Shown piece by piece: positions 24,800 through 33,726 of a DNA stretch of 33,726 nt (positions within the stretch are counted from its first letter, which is position 1; each line of letters begins with the position of its first letter). The position numbers and the translations under genes were made by a program. The stretch spans positions 1 through 33,726 of the forward strand of contig QFXH01000016.1 of assembly GCA_003402345.1 (NCBI GenBank), in the 5' to 3' direction. The notes under the pieces are model-generated. The model did not search any database. It was not told the DNA's origin and worked only from the letters and a program-made list of their open reading frames with translations. Source of the stretch: Candidatus Nitrotoga sp. MKT. Lineage in GTDB: Bacteria; Pseudomonadota; Gammaproteobacteria; Burkholderiales; Gallionellaceae.

Positions 24800-24865
24800 A
24801 GCTTGAATTGTTAGATGCGCCCATATGTGTAATGGCAGTTGCTCAAAACGTGAATTGTATTTTCA

Positions 24866-25970
24866 ATGAATTTCGACTTTGCCACTCTTGATCTATTGCG
24901 CCAAAGCCATCCAGCGTGGCGTTTGTTGCGCTCGGATCACGCACCGTTGGTAGCGTTTTTGCAGTGAGTGTTTATCGTGCCGAATGTGCGTGTTATGGCG
25001 CAAGCTGATTTGGCAGAATCACTCGAAGACGAACTGTTTGCCTTGCGCGAGAGTCTAGGCTCAGATGCTTTTCCCAAGTCTGCACTTGAATACCTCAACG
25101 ACTGGGCGAGTACTGAGAAGGGGTGGTTGCGTAAATGCTATGTTCAAGGTTCGGATGAACCGCATTTCGATCTTTCTCCACCGACCGAAAAAGCGATTAT
25201 TTGGCTTGCAACGCTCACCTAGCGCAGCTTTGTTGGCACTGAGTCCCGCTTGCTTACGCTGTTCGAGTTGCTTAAGCAAATGGGTGAAGGATCTGAATCC
25301 GATCCTCAACGCGTGTTGCTGAATTACACAAACGGCGTGATGGAATTGATGGGGAAATCGAGCAAATATTATCGGGTGATATCCCGCTGCTAGATAACAC
25401 CGCATTGAAAGACCGCTTCCAGCAATTCACGCAATTGGCGCGGGAGCTGCTGAGCGATTTTCGTGAGGTAGAGTATAACTTTCGTGGTTTGGATCGGCGC
25501 GTGCGGGAGCGTATCGTACTGTGGCAAGGCTCAAAAGGAACGCTACTGGAAGAGATCATGGGCGAGCGGGATGCAATTTCCGACTCGGATCAGGGCGCAG
25601 CTTTCGCGCATTCTGGGATTTTTTGATGTCCAGTCGACGGCAGGAGGAACTGTCGGTATTGCTTGAGCGTGTGTTGGCACTGCCACCTGTCATTGAACTC
25701 AAGCCTGACAGCCTAACACGTCGTGTACATTATGATTGGCTGGAGGCTGGAGAACATACACAGCGGATCGTCGCCTAACTTTCGCAGCAATTATGACGTT
25801 TTCTTGACGACCAAGCTTGGTTGGAAAACCGCCGCATCATGGACATTCTGCACGGTATCGAAACTAAAGTGTTAGCAGTGCGCGAATCTCAGCCGGTAGG
25901 TGTGGTGATGGATATTGCAGATACGGCTACTGACATTGAGTTACCAATGCACGCTAATAGCGGCAAGTAA
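24866..25970 (+). pseudogene. Broken DUF3375 gene (JetA-like subunit of a Wadjet system)
   Basis: Joining three frames gives a nearly continuous DUF3375 protein: LLRQSHPAWRLLRSDHAPLV at the start, then VFIVPNVRVMAQADLAESLEDEL, FPKSALEYLNDWASTEKGWL, RSFVGTESRLLTLFELLKQM, DRFQQFTQLARELLSDFREV, SFRAFWDFLMSSRRQEEL, RRVHYDWLEAGEHT, and LDDQAWLENRRIMDILHGIE. It is disabled by stops at 24965, 25220, 25776 and 25794 and by frameshifts near 25308 and 25593. The last third of the protein is missing after TDIELPM, where a degenerate repeat begins. DUF3375 is JetA (MksF-like) of the Wadjet anti-plasmid SMC system; jetB, jetC and jetD are not in the window. Several of the stops could have arisen by a single C-to-T change. 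Confidence 0.85.
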
Positions 25971-26015
25971 GTTTTTTTCATGGTTTTATTGACGGTACAG
26001 TCTTTTCAGATGCCA
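25958..26015. repeat. Degenerate repeat, copy 2 (partner at 20516-20570)
   Basis: This stretch begins at the point where the DUF3375 similarity ends and shares TAGCGGCAAG, the T-run, CATGG, TTTAT, GGTA and GATGCCA in order with the sequence just downstream of guaA. It may mark a deletion junction. The bases from 26016 to about 26150 show nothing I can name. Confidence 0.5.
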
Positions 26016-26149
26016 CTCGTTCATCGTAATACCATTGCAAAAAATAGGGTTAGACGATGACATAAAATATGAATAAGTTAAATAAACACGCGAATTATAG
26101 CGTTTTTATTTGATTCCATAATTATGGTATCAAACCACCGGGGGACGCA

Positions 26150-27010
26150 TGCTGGTGGACACAAAATTACGGAATCCAAGTTTGAAATCAAGGTATGCAA
26201 GGTCAGTGATCGAGATGATCTTATGTCGCTGTTTTGACCACAGGCGCGGTATTGCGCTATAACTACGGCATCAACGGACGGCGGGAGGCACTAATGGTCG
26301 GGCATTATGTTGTTGGGGGGCTGACACACTGACGGACGTGGAAGCTTGGGGACAGTCCGCGCATGGTGCGAGAGGCTTCTCCGTCAAGTAAGAGGCGAGT
26401 TGACGGCTAACGCGCGCAACGGCTTTATGCCCTCGCCACAAGCGGCGCTACAAGGTCATGACGGACTAGAAACATGGGGCGCGGAGCATCTGTTCGCCAG
26501 AAATTTCACGCCGATGACGCCGAACAGATTTTGATGTCGGACACACCTATTTGTAGACAGATGAAGGCTGGCTGTATCCTGGCTTATCCTGCGCGACCTG
26601 TTAACTGGGAAATCGTAGGCTGGTCGTTGAAGCCGGGCATGCAGCGGATATCGTGATCAACGCGCTGACTCTGGTTCAGGAAGAGGCCGGCCTGGGGCTG
26701 CTGCATAACTTCGTCGTGGGGGGGCATAAGCCAGTACGCTAGCTATGTCTTTCAGGAAGCTCAAGAGGGTCGGCATGGCTTGTTCGATGAGCCGGGCAGG
26801 AAACTTGCCTAGGATAACGCTCCGATGTAGAACTGGTTCAACAGCTTCAAGAACGAGCGAGTGCATGGAATTTGTTATGCCACCACGCCGGTATGAAGGC
26901 CGCCAAATTTGAATGTCGAGGTCTTTTACAAACGGAAGTACTAGCATTCGACCCTTGGCTACAGGTTGCCAGTTCAGTTGCTGAAGAATTGCATCAGAGG
27001 TGCAATATCA
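26150..27010 (+). mobile_element. Decayed IS3-family insertion sequence
   Basis: Pieces of IS3-type orfA (TESKFEIKVCK, about 26170) and orfB can be read in shifting frames. They include NFTPMTPN (26500-26530), TDEGWLYPG (26560-26582), KPGMQ and DIVINALTLV (26630-26680), then LLHNF, SQYAS and MACSMSR (26700-26790), NWFNSFKNERVHG (26831-26869), EVFYKRKY and HSTLGYR (26945-26965). These follow the order of the DDE transposase core and its C-terminus, but stops and frameshifts are everywhere; between MACSMSR and NWFNSF alone the frame changes once. The ends are approximate, since no clear terminal inverted repeats were recognised. The element is dead. Its orientation is the same as the broken genes before it. 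Confidence 0.75.
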
Positions 27011-27095
27011 GGAAAAACTGGTAGCATGAAATTCTCCCTTGGTATATTAAAAACCGAGGGAAGATCAATACTTATTCAGTATTTTGTAGTGTGAA

Positions 27096-27143
27096 CATAT
27101 TTAATAAAAAAGCCAGATAAATCTGGCTTTTTTATTAAATATG
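27096..27143 (-). terminator. Long bidirectional terminator-like hairpin
   Basis: Positions 27096-27118 are the exact reverse complement of 27121-27143, a 23-bp perfect stem with a 2-base AA gap. The core is AAAAAAGCCAGAT / ATCTGGCTTTTTT, giving a T-run on both strands. It lies 159 bases past the stop of the secreted-protein gene and could also stop transcripts coming from the IS relic. Between the two lie a short inverted repeat GGTACCG (27209-27215) / CGGTACC (27229-27235) and nothing coding. Confidence 0.85.
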
Positions 27144-27302
27144 AAATGTAATCGCTTGATCCGGCTAGTAAAAAAACTAGTTTAAGTTTGTAATGTACGA
27201 ATAAACTAGGTACCGCCTACTACAGAGACGGTACCGAAATATTAGATAAACTACTTCACTACTAGGAACGATCCAAGTTTTACAAGTGCATTAAATTCGC
27301 GT

Positions 27303-28253
27303 TTAAACTGTAACCGCAACGCAAGCTTGCGTTCCAAGATCAACAACTTCATGGAATTCATCTACTATCTTGATACAGATGTCATGCTTTCCTGGTCCGA
27401 GCAGATCCAAGCCAACAGTATAGCCATAGCTACCATTTAACAAATGTATCCCAGAGTAATGCTTACCGTCTATATAAAGATGACCATGCTCATCGTTGTA
27501 TATAATAGTCGGTGATTGATAACGGTAAGTACCCTCAGGAGCCAATTTTGTGTAACCGGCATTTTGAGGCTGGCGAGTCGTATCTACAAAATTTCCACCA
27601 GGTGTGATGGCATATTGAAGCCTGATTTTTGCCGGTTTGGTACCTGCTCTAGTATCAGTGTTTTCTACGATGGCATTCATTGTTACTGTTGTACCTTGTC
27701 CCCTTGGTCCGTCAGCATTAACAAAGTATTGTTTAGTATAGGTTTTGCTTGGGCTGGTTTCTGATGCATGATAACCAAGACCTGTCTCTATTGGAGCTAC
27801 GCAATAAGGAGCTGCGCTAGCTATACAGCCTCCGGTACCGTTTGCCCTGTCGCCTGCCCATGCTTCGTTAAAGTCTGTATCGTACAGAGGCTTGCCATCT
27901 ATATATGGAACAGCAGTTTTAAAGTCTGGGGTAAATTTGGTTGGCTGTTTACCATGATAACTGGCTTGACCAGAACCGCCTTCTTCTTTCTGCCATTGAT
28001 CCAAATGATGCTTCCCAATGTTATATTGGCCTTGGGTTTCATATTGGTATTTAGGAGCTACTTCACCACCGCCGGGAGGATAGTTACCTGGTATGCCCAG
28101 TTGCGCTCCAGGATGCAGATCGCCAGCTTGGGGATCGGATGCAAACGAACCTGCTGGAGGAAGAAAATTGAATTCAGCATGTGGGCCGTCATATGCCATG
28201 GCAGCCGGGGAACTAATAGCAAGCAGTAGTGCCAGTGAGTTAACTCTGCGCAT
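27303..28253 (-). CDS. Unknown secreted protein with two cysteine pairs
   Basis: A 316-residue protein with a clear signal peptide (MRRVNSLALLLAISSPAAMA, cleavage before YDGPH), so the mature chain of about 296 residues is exported. I do not recognise it. The first part is low in structure and rich in P, G, Q and H (residues 20-110). The middle has GGCIASAAPYCVAPIETG with two cysteines. The last 130 residues look like a beta-sandwich, with IRLQYAITPGGNF, HGHLYIDGKHYSGIHLL and LLGPGKHDICIKIVDEFHEV, and two more cysteines (DICIK, TQACVAV). The histidine clusters could bind metal. The ATG at 28253 has AGGAG 9 bases upstream; an earlier start at 28298 is unlikely. It stands alone, with a long leader and a strong hairpin downstream. 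Confidence 0.85.
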   Translation of the reverse strand: MRRVNSLALLLAISSPAAMAYDGPHAEFNFLPPAGSFASDPQAGDLHPGAQLGIPGNYPPGGGEVAPKYQYETQGQYNIGKHHLDQWQKEEGGSGQASYHGKQPTKFTPDFKTAVPYIDGKPLYDTDFNEAWAGDRANGTGGCIASAAPYCVAPIETGLGYHASETSPSKTYTKQYFVNADGPRGQGTTVTMNAIVENTDTRAGTKPAKIRLQYAITPGGNFVDTTRQPQNAGYTKLAPEGTYRYQSPTIIYNDEHGHLYIDGKHYSGIHLLNGSYGYTVGLDLLGPGKHDICIKIVDEFHEVVDLGTQACVAVTV

Positions 28254-28393
28254 AATTATTACTCCTCTAAGTAAATAAATAAAAAAAGATAAACCCACTC
28301 GTACCGTCCGCGGGGGCTCTTAGAAACTTCTAACAGCTGGGTCAGGGTAACATAATATTGGTGAGTATTGCAAAAAATATTTATACTTTTGCG

Positions 28394-28591
28394 CTATGAC
28401 TTAATAGCTTTATATTCCCTTTTTTTGGGGTTTAAAATGTAGTCTCGATACGCTGCTATGATGTGATTGAGCAATAGATCTCTGGCTATGTCGGAGATCA
28501 TGTAATTTTGCGGATTTAATGTGCTGCGGATGGAGTGTAATTCGGCGTAATTGAGGAGCGAATCGGGCGGGTGGTTGATGGAGCTAATCAT
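28394..28591 (-). CDS. Hypothetical 65-residue protein after uvrA
   Basis: The ATG lies 2 bases past the uvrA stop, with CAGGT a few bases before it, so it could be translated as the second gene of a uvrA operon. The product is rich in I, N, Y and L, ends in a basic tail (NPKKREYKAIKS) and shows no motif I know. Nothing else confirms it; a chance frame is possible. Confidence 0.4.
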   Translation of the reverse strand: MISSINHPPDSLLNYAELHSIRSTLNPQNYMISDIARDLLLNHIIAAYRDYILNPKKREYKAIKS

Positions 28592-28593
28592 AA

Positions 28594-31419
28594 TTACCTG
28601 ATTATTTGCAATACCTGCTTCAGGTAAGTGCCAGTCACGCTTTCTGGATTAGCGGCAATATCTTTGGGCGAGCCTTGCGCGATGATATGCCCGCCCCCCT
28701 CGCCACCCTCAGGCCCGAGGTCTATGATCCAATCGGCGGTCTTTATTACGTCAAGGTTATGTTCGATTACTACTACGGTGTTTCCTTGGTCACGTAGCTT
28801 TTGAATGACTTTCAGAAGTAAAGCGATATCATGGAAATGCAGGCCGGTTGTGGGCTCGTCTAAAATATATAGCGTTCGTCCTGTGTCGCGCTTGGAAAGT
28901 TCCAGTGATAATTTGATGCGTTGTGCTTCGCCGCCAGATAGCGTAGTCGCGCTTTGCCCCAATGTGATGTAGCCGAGCCCCACGTCGAGCATGGTTTGTA
29001 GTTTACGTGCGATGATTGGCACCGGCTTGAAAAACTCATGCGCATGTTCTACGGTCATTTGCAAAATCTGGTGGATGTTCCGGCCCTTGTATTGCACCTC
29101 TAGCGTTTCGCGGTTGTAGCGCATGCTATGGCATACGTCGCATGGCACATAGAGGTCAGGCAAGAAATGCATTTCAACTTTGATCACGCCATCGCCTTGG
29201 CAGGATTCGCAGCGTCCACCTTTTACGTTGAACGAGAATCGTCCCGGGCCATAGCCGCGCTCGCGCGATTGCGGCACTCCGGCGAATAGCTCGCGGATGG
29301 GAGTGAACAGGCCGGTGTAGGTGGCGGGGTTAGAACGTGGGGTGCGCCCGATGGGCGACTGATCTACGTTAATGACCTTGTCAAAAAATTCCAGTCCGTC
29401 GATTTTGGCGAACGGCGCGGGCTCGGCGTTGCTTCCATATAGGTGTTGTGCAACAGCGTGATAGAGCGTGTCGTTGATGAGGGTGGACTTTCCGGAACCA
29501 GACACGCCTGTTACGCACACCAGCAGGCCAACAGGTAAATCAAGCGTAACTTGTTTCAGGTTGTTGCCACATGCGCCTTGAATTTGCAGCATGCGTTCCG
29601 GATCGGGGGGGAGATATTTTTTTGGCGCTTCGATGTTGCGCCGACCGGAAAGGTAATCACCCGTCAGTGATTGCTGGTTGACACACACTTCTTGCGGCGT
29701 GCCTTGCGCGACGATCATGCCCCCATGCTCGCCCGCACCGGGACCCATGTCCACTACGTAGTCGGCAGCCTGGATGGCATCCGCGTCATGTTCCACTACG
29801 ATTACGCTGTTGCCCATGTCACGCAGGCGTTTCAGTGTGCCCAGCAAACGATCATTGTCACGCTGATGCAGGCCGATGGAAGGTTCGTCTAATACATACA
29901 TCACACCGGTCAGGCCGGAGCCAATTTGCGAGGCTAGGCGGATGCGCTGAGATTCGCCACCGGACAAGGTCTCTGCCGAACGATCTAACGACAGATATTC
30001 CAAGCCGACGTTGTTGAGAAAGGTCAGGCGGCTGGCGATTTCATCCACGATTCTTTCCGCGATGGCCTGCTTGTGACCTGGAAGCTTCACCTGTTGGAAG
30101 AAAGTGAGCGCCTGCTTCAAAGGTAATGCACTAAGCTCATAAATGGCATGGTCTGCGATGCGCACATTGCGGGCTTCCAGGCGCAGGCGCGTCCCCTTGC
30201 ATTCAGGGCAGATGCAGGTGTTGAGATGTTTCGCCAGTTCCTCGCGCACAGTAGGTGACGTGGTTTCCTTGTAGCGCCGCTCCAGATTATTGATGATGCC
30301 TTCGAATGCATGCTCGCGTAACGTGGGTTTGCCACGCTCGTTGAGATAGCTGAATGGGATTTCTTCCTTGCCGCTGCCGTATAAAATAATTTGCTGTACT
30401 TTTTCCGGCAGGCTTTCGAAAGGACGTTCCAGATCGAAATCGTAATACTTGGCCAGGCTGTCCAGCATCTGGTAATAAAACTGGTTGCGTCGATCCCAGC
30501 CTTTGATTGCCCCAGAGCTTAACGACAATTGTGGGAAAGCCACAATCCGTTTTGGATCGAAAAAACTGATGCTGCCCAACCCATCGCATTTCGGGCAGGC
30601 ACCCATCGGGTTGTTGAACGAGAACAAGCGCGGTTCCAGTTCTGGCAACGAATAATTGCAGATTGGGCAGGCAAACTTGGCGGAGAATATATGTTCTTTA
30701 CCGCTGTCTATTTCCACTGCCAATGCGCGCCCTTCGGCATGGCGCAATGCGGTCTCGAATGATTCCGCCAGGCGCTGCTGGTTGTCTGCGCTGGCTTTTA
30801 GGCGATCCACCACAATCTCAACAGTGTGTTTCTTGTTCTTTGCCAGCGTGGGCAGCTTGTCTATCTCATGCACGGTGCCGTTTACGCGCAGTCGCATAAA
30901 ACCTTGCGCACGCAACTCATTAAACAAATCGACTTGCTCGCCTTTGCGCTCAATGACCAATGGAGAAAGAATCATGATGCGCGTGTCTTGTGGTAGTTGC
31001 AGCACATGATCCACCATCTGCCCAACGCTTTGGGCCTGTAACACCAGATCATGCTGCGGGCAATATGGGTCACCTGCGCGTGCAAACAGCAGGCGCAGGT
31101 AGTCGTGAATTTCCGTCACCGTGCCGACAGTAGAACGTGGGTTATGCGAGGTGGCCTTTTGCTCAATGGCGATGGCAGGTGACAAGCCCTCGATTAAGTC
31201 CACATCCGGTTTTGCCATTAGTTGCAAAAACTGGCGTGCATAAGCGGACAGCGATTCGACATAGCGTCGCTGTCCCTCTGCATATAAAGTATCAAAAGCG
31301 AGGGAAGACTTACCGGAACCCGACAATCCAGTGATGACTACAAGTTGATTGCGTGGCAAATCGAGGCTGATGTTTTTCAGGTTGTGCGTGCGTGCGCCAC
31401 GTATCTTAATACTGTCCAT
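28594..31419 (-). CDS. uvrA: Excinuclease ABC subunit A (UvrA)
   Basis: The damage-recognition ATPase of nucleotide excision repair, acting with UvrB and UvrC. The 941 residues match the usual length (E. coli 940). There are two ABC ATPase modules: Walker [10 protein letters not shown] (about residue 31) and [10 protein letters not shown] (about 640), signatures [14 protein letters not shown] (about 488) and [12 protein letters not shown] (about 830), and Walker B motifs YVLDEPS and YILDEPT. Zinc-binding cysteines are seen in [11 protein letters not shown]...CPKCDGLG and in [27 protein letters not shown]. It diverges from the MFS gene across 66 bases. No LexA-type site (CTGT-N8-ACAG) was found in that gap, unlike the E. 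coli uvrA-ssb arrangement. Confidence 0.98.
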   Translation of the reverse strand: MDSIKIRGARTHNLKNISLDLPRNQLVVITGLSGSGKSSLAFDTLYAEGQRRYVESLSAYARQFLQLMAKPDVDLIEGLSPAIAIEQKATSHNPRSTVGTVTEIHDYLRLLFARAGDPYCPQHDLVLQAQSVGQMVDHVLQLPQDTRIMILSPLVIERKGEQVDLFNELRAQGFMRLRVNGTVHEIDKLPTLAKNKKHTVEIVVDRLKASADNQQRLAESFETALRHAEGRALAVEIDSGKEHIFSAKFACPICNYSLPELEPRLFSFNNPMGACPKCDGLGSISFFDPKRIVAFPQLSLSSGAIKGWDRRNQFYYQMLDSLAKYYDFDLERPFESLPEKVQQIILYGSGKEEIPFSYLNERGKPTLREHAFEGIINNLERRYKETTSPTVREELAKHLNTCICPECKGTRLRLEARNVRIADHAIYELSALPLKQALTFFQQVKLPGHKQAIAERIVDEIASRLTFLNNVGLEYLSLDRSAETLSGGESQRIRLASQIGSGLTGVMYVLDEPSIGLHQRDNDRLLGTLKRLRDMGNSVIVVEHDADAIQAADYVVDMGPGAGEHGGMIVAQGTPQEVCVNQQSLTGDYLSGRRNIEAPKKYLPPDPERMLQIQGACGNNLKQVTLDLPVGLLVCVTGVSGSGKSTLINDTLYHAVAQHLYGSNAEPAPFAKIDGLEFFDKVINVDQSPIGRTPRSNPATYTGLFTPIRELFAGVPQSRERGYGPGRFSFNVKGGRCESCQGDGVIKVEMHFLPDLYVPCDVCHSMRYNRETLEVQYKGRNIHQILQMTVEHAHEFFKPVPIIARKLQTMLDVGLGYITLGQSATTLSGGEAQRIKLSLELSKRDTGRTLYILDEPTTGLHFHDIALLLKVIQKLRDQGNTVVVIEHNLDVIKTADWIIDLGPEGGEGGGHIIAQGSPKDIAANPESVTGTYLKQVLQIIR

Positions 31420-31485
31420 GCCGGTTACCGTAGGTTGCGCTAAACCTGCTAATATACGCGATTTTTTGCGCTTTCAATACTTCAC

Positions 31486-32865
31486 ATGGGAAACACACCT
31501 GATTCAATGACGCCACTTGAGCGCCGTGCCAGCATGGGTTTAGCCGGTATTTATGGCTTGCGGATGTTGGGGCTGTTCATCATTCTGCCGGTATTTGCGC
31601 TGTATGCCGCCGAACGGTTGCCTGGCGGCGAAAGCCGTACCCTGATCGGTATTGCCCTAGGGGCTTACGGCCTAACCCAGGCAGTATTGCAAATTCCAGC
31701 TGGCTGGATGTCCGACCATTACGGGCGCAAACCGGTGATCTATGCTGGACTGCTTCTATTCGCTATCGGCAGTTTCATCGCAGCTTCGGCGGACAACATC
31801 TATTGGGTCATCGCCGGGCGCGCGATCCAAGGCGCGGGAGCAATCAATGCCGCAGTGATGGCGCTAACCGCCGACCTCACGCGTGAGGAAGTCCGCACCA
31901 AGGCGATGGGGATGATAGGCATCACTATTGGTATTACATTTGCGATATCACTGGTACTAGCACCGATGTTGTATCAAGCGATAGATGTGCCTGGAATTTT
32001 TGCGCTAACCGGTGTATTGGCTCTTCTGGCCATGCTATTTGTGGCTTTTGTAATTCCAAATCCGGCTATTACGCGCTTTCATTCTGGTTCGGGGGCGAGT
32101 AGCAAACGATTTGGCGATGTGCTGCGTAATAAAGATTTGCTGCGACTCGATTTTGGTATTTTTTCCTTGCATGCGATTCTAATGTCGGTATTCATGCAAG
32201 TGCCATTCGTGCTGAAAAATAATGGGCTGGAGGTTGCTCAACATTGGCAAGTATATCTGCCAGTTATGTTGCTAGCTCTCATATTGATGGTGCCGCCTAT
32301 CATTGTCGCCGAGAAAAAAGCAAAGATGAAGCAAGTGTTTATGGGCTCGATTGCACTGGCAGCGCTAGGGCAATTATTATTAATGCTGATGCAGAACAGT
32401 GTATGGGGTGTGATGCTGTCGCTGTTGCTGTTCTTCACTGCATTTAACGTGTTAGAGGCGACATTGCCTTCAATGATCAGTAAGATCGCCCCGCTGGCGG
32501 CTAAGGGTACAGCGATGGGCGTATATAGCAGCGTGCAGTTTCTCGGCGCATTTTTTGGCGCCATGGCGGGCGGTTTTCTGATGCAATATTTTGGCGGCAA
32601 TGCAGTGTTTGCATTTGCGGTAGGCTTGTTATTGCTGTGGTTGCTAGTTGCCAGCACCATGCAGCCGCCTGCAGCGGTGCGTACCAAAATGTACCCATTG
32701 CCCGAAATGGATGGGCGTGCGGGCGCTGTTTTGCAACAACGCTTGGCGCAATTAAATGGGGTGCGCGAAGTAATGGTGGTGCCAGCCGAATGCATGGCTT
32801 GCCTTAAAGTAGATATGAGTGGCTTTGACGAAGCCGCGGTAGAAAATTTAGTGAGAGGAGAATGA
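31486..32865 (+). CDS. MFS transporter with a C-terminal cytoplasmic domain (YajR-like)
   Basis: A 459-residue major facilitator with about 12 membrane segments. Motif A between segments 2 and 3 reads [11 protein letters not shown], and [22 protein letters not shown] fits the segment 4 signature of proton-driven drug exporters. After the last segment ([16 protein letters not shown], about residue 385) come 70 further residues, including [38 protein letters not shown], which resemble the small ferredoxin-like YAM domain known at the end of E. coli YajR. The exported substrate is unknown. The stop lies 1 base before the ssb ATG, so the pair is co-transcribed. The uvrA / MFS / ssb order is one I associate with betaproteobacteria. 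Confidence 0.93.
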   Translation: MGNTPDSMTPLERRASMGLAGIYGLRMLGLFIILPVFALYAAERLPGGESRTLIGIALGAYGLTQAVLQIPAGWMSDHYGRKPVIYAGLLLFAIGSFIAASADNIYWVIAGRAIQGAGAINAAVMALTADLTREEVRTKAMGMIGITIGITFAISLVLAPMLYQAIDVPGIFALTGVLALLAMLFVAFVIPNPAITRFHSGSGASSKRFGDVLRNKDLLRLDFGIFSLHAILMSVFMQVPFVLKNNGLEVAQHWQVYLPVMLLALILMVPPIIVAEKKAKMKQVFMGSIALAALGQLLLMLMQNSVWGVMLSLLLFFTAFNVLEATLPSMISKIAPLAAKGTAMGVYSSVQFLGAFFGAMAGGFLMQYFGGNAVFAFAVGLLLLWLLVASTMQPPAAVRTKMYPLPEMDGRAGAVLQQRLAQLNGVREVMVVPAECMACLKVDMSGFDEAAVENLVRGE

Positions 32866-32866
32866 C

Positions 32867-33325
32867 ATGTCGGTAAACAAAGTAATTTTAGTAGGACGGC
32901 TGGGTAAGGATCCAGAAACGCGTTACATGCCTAATGGCGAAGCAGTGACCAATGCCACATTGGCTACCTCAGAAAACTGGAAGGACAAAAGCGGGGAGAA
33001 ACAGGAAAAAACCGAATGGCATAATCTAACTTTCTATCGTCGCCTAGCAGAAATTGCCGGAGAATTTCTGAAGAAAGGTTCGATGATTTACGTTGAAGGC
33101 AAGCTTGCCACGCGCAAATGGCAGGACAAGGAAGGCAAAGATCGCTATACCACCGATATCATTGTTAATGAGATGCAGATGCTGTCCAGTAAATCTGGCA
33201 GCGGTAATTTTGACATGGTGGATAAGCCACTTGCAGCATCGTCAACTGGTGTGCCTGCTACTAATAGACCGGCACCAGTCAAAAGCGGTGGTTTCGATAA
33301 CTTTGATGACGATATACCGTTTTGA
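32867..33325 (+). CDS. ssb: Single-stranded DNA-binding protein
   Basis: A 152-residue SSB that coats single-stranded DNA as a tetramer in replication, repair and recombination. The OB fold covers about residues 1-110 ([68 protein letters not shown]). A short flexible linker follows, and the acidic tip FDDDIPF, which recruits partner proteins, is intact. AGAGGAG stands 6 bases before the ATG, inside the end of the MFS gene. A rho-independent terminator follows 39 bases after the stop. Confidence 0.98.
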   Translation: MSVNKVILVGRLGKDPETRYMPNGEAVTNATLATSENWKDKSGEKQEKTEWHNLTFYRRLAEIAGEFLKKGSMIYVEGKLATRKWQDKEGKDRYTTDIIVNEMQMLSSKSGSGNFDMVDKPLAASSTGVPATNRPAPVKSGGFDNFDDDIPF

Positions 33326-33363
33326 AATCACTTAGCGATTGCCTTGTAAAGTATAAATATAAA

Positions 33364-33384
33364 GCCCCTGCAAACAGGGGTTTT
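33364..33384 (+). terminator. Rho-independent terminator of ssb
   Basis: CCCCTG (33365-33370) and CAGGGG (33375-33380) form a 6-bp stem with a CAAA loop, extended by a G-T pair and followed by TTTTATT. From here to 33565 nothing convincing is seen. Confidence 0.88.
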
Positions 33385-33565
33385 ATTACTTTCATTCAAT
33401 GTAAACGAGTTCGTACAACGATGCGCATGAAGTTAAAAAGTTGGGGCTTAAAATATAAGATCAAAAAAATCGCCACGCCAAGTAGCTTAAAATTGCAGTT
33501 ACGCGTTTAACTTTATGATAGCAGGCTCATCTGGTAAGCCTATAGAGGCAGATAATAAGCGCATA

Positions 33566-33609
33566 TTATTGATCCGGCACAGTTTATCCAAGAAGCCGTT
33601 CGCATTGAG
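33566..33609. repeat. REP-like element, copy C, truncated
   Basis: The 39 bases 33571-33609 are the exact reverse complement of 18664-18702 in copy B, and the 15-bp terminal repeat (33566-33580) matches at 14 of 15. The copy stops in the first palindrome arm, after CCGTTCGCATTGAG, where copy B would continue CTTGTCGAA. The transposase tail begins 16 bases further on. Confidence 0.9.
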
Positions 33610-33624
33610 ATTCTATGGTTCGTG

Positions 33625-33726
33625 TCAAACATTTTTTGTAATCCTATCCGGGTCGAAAGTTGAATGGTAATGATGAATAGACCAGGCTGCGCGGGCGATT
33701 TTGCGGGCGATGATTACCAGTGCTGC
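33625..33726 (-). mobile_element. C-terminal end of an IS110-like transposase, running off the window
   Basis: On the minus strand a frame open at the right edge encodes 33 residues: AALVIIARKIARAAWSIHHY, then HSTFDPDRITKNV, ending at the stop 33625-33627. The pattern ALVxxARKxARxAW...FDP is what I know from the C-terminus of IS110-family (COG3547) transposases. The rest lies outside the window. Only about 15 bases separate the stop from the truncated REP-like copy, so the 3' end of the element must be very short. Confidence 0.65.

Noticed and set aside
27765-28229. Plus-strand frame of 153 residues opposite the secreted protein
   Set aside because: Antisense to a gene with a good signal peptide and ribosome site; its own product has no recognisable motif.
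31420-31485. LexA/SOS box between uvrA and the MFS-ssb genes
   Set aside because: No CTGT-N8-ACAG-like sequence or clear palindrome was found in the 66 bases.
33322-33510. 62-residue frame after ssb
   Set aside because: It overlaps the ssb end and runs through the ssb terminator; there is no ribosome site and the composition is not protein-like.

Overview
The window looks like a chromosomal segment of a betaproteobacterium, most likely of the Nitrosomonadales (Gallionella, Sideroxydans or Nitrotoga type). This is an inference from moderate G+C, the mix of housekeeping genes and the order uvrA / MFS transporter / ssb, which I associate with that group. No rRNA or tRNA gene was found, and no CRISPR array.

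Layout. 1-1007: a gene tail, an iteron-like array of a CCAATTTCC motif, a perfect 48-bp palindrome, a small VOC (glyoxalase-fold) gene and an antitoxin without its toxin. 1357-2799: exported DUF4139 protein. 2861-3734: bfr-bfd iron-storage operon on the minus strand, with a terminator at one end and a Fur-box-like site at the other. 3916-4365: queD. 4412-6096: two-gene ABC exporter. 6344-10000: pyrophosphatase, a short FGGY sugar kinase, a HIT protein and an unknown anchored protein. 10279-13583: htpG with a clear heat-shock (RpoH) promoter, a RIO-type kinase and a second VOC protein. 13949-16913: two tandem DUF1566 paralogues, a small membrane protein and an alpha/beta hydrolase. 17107-20410: guaB and guaA, the two steps from IMP to GMP, separated by a 127-bp palindromic repeat element. 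28594-33325: uvrA, a YajR-like MFS transporter and ssb.

The accessory part is 20411-28590, between guaA and uvrA. It reads as a decaying defence island. It holds an intact DUF2130 protein, a 75-residue ORF that looks like the two ends of an AlbA_2 (Schlafen-like) ATPase, and an intact 668-residue protein joining a GHKL ATPase to a PD-(D/E)XK nuclease-like end. These are followed by the N-terminus of a DNA adenine methyltransferase, a DUF3375 (JetA, Wadjet) gene broken by four stops and two frameshifts, a wrecked IS3-family element, and an unfamiliar secreted protein. The GHKL-nuclease protein is the best candidate here for a poorly described system.

A family of REP-like palindromes occurs three times (10084-10185, 18581-18707, 33566-33609). 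The last copy is cut in mid-arm, right beside the 3' end of an IS110-like transposase that runs off the window. This fits the known habit of some IS110 elements of inserting into REP sequences.
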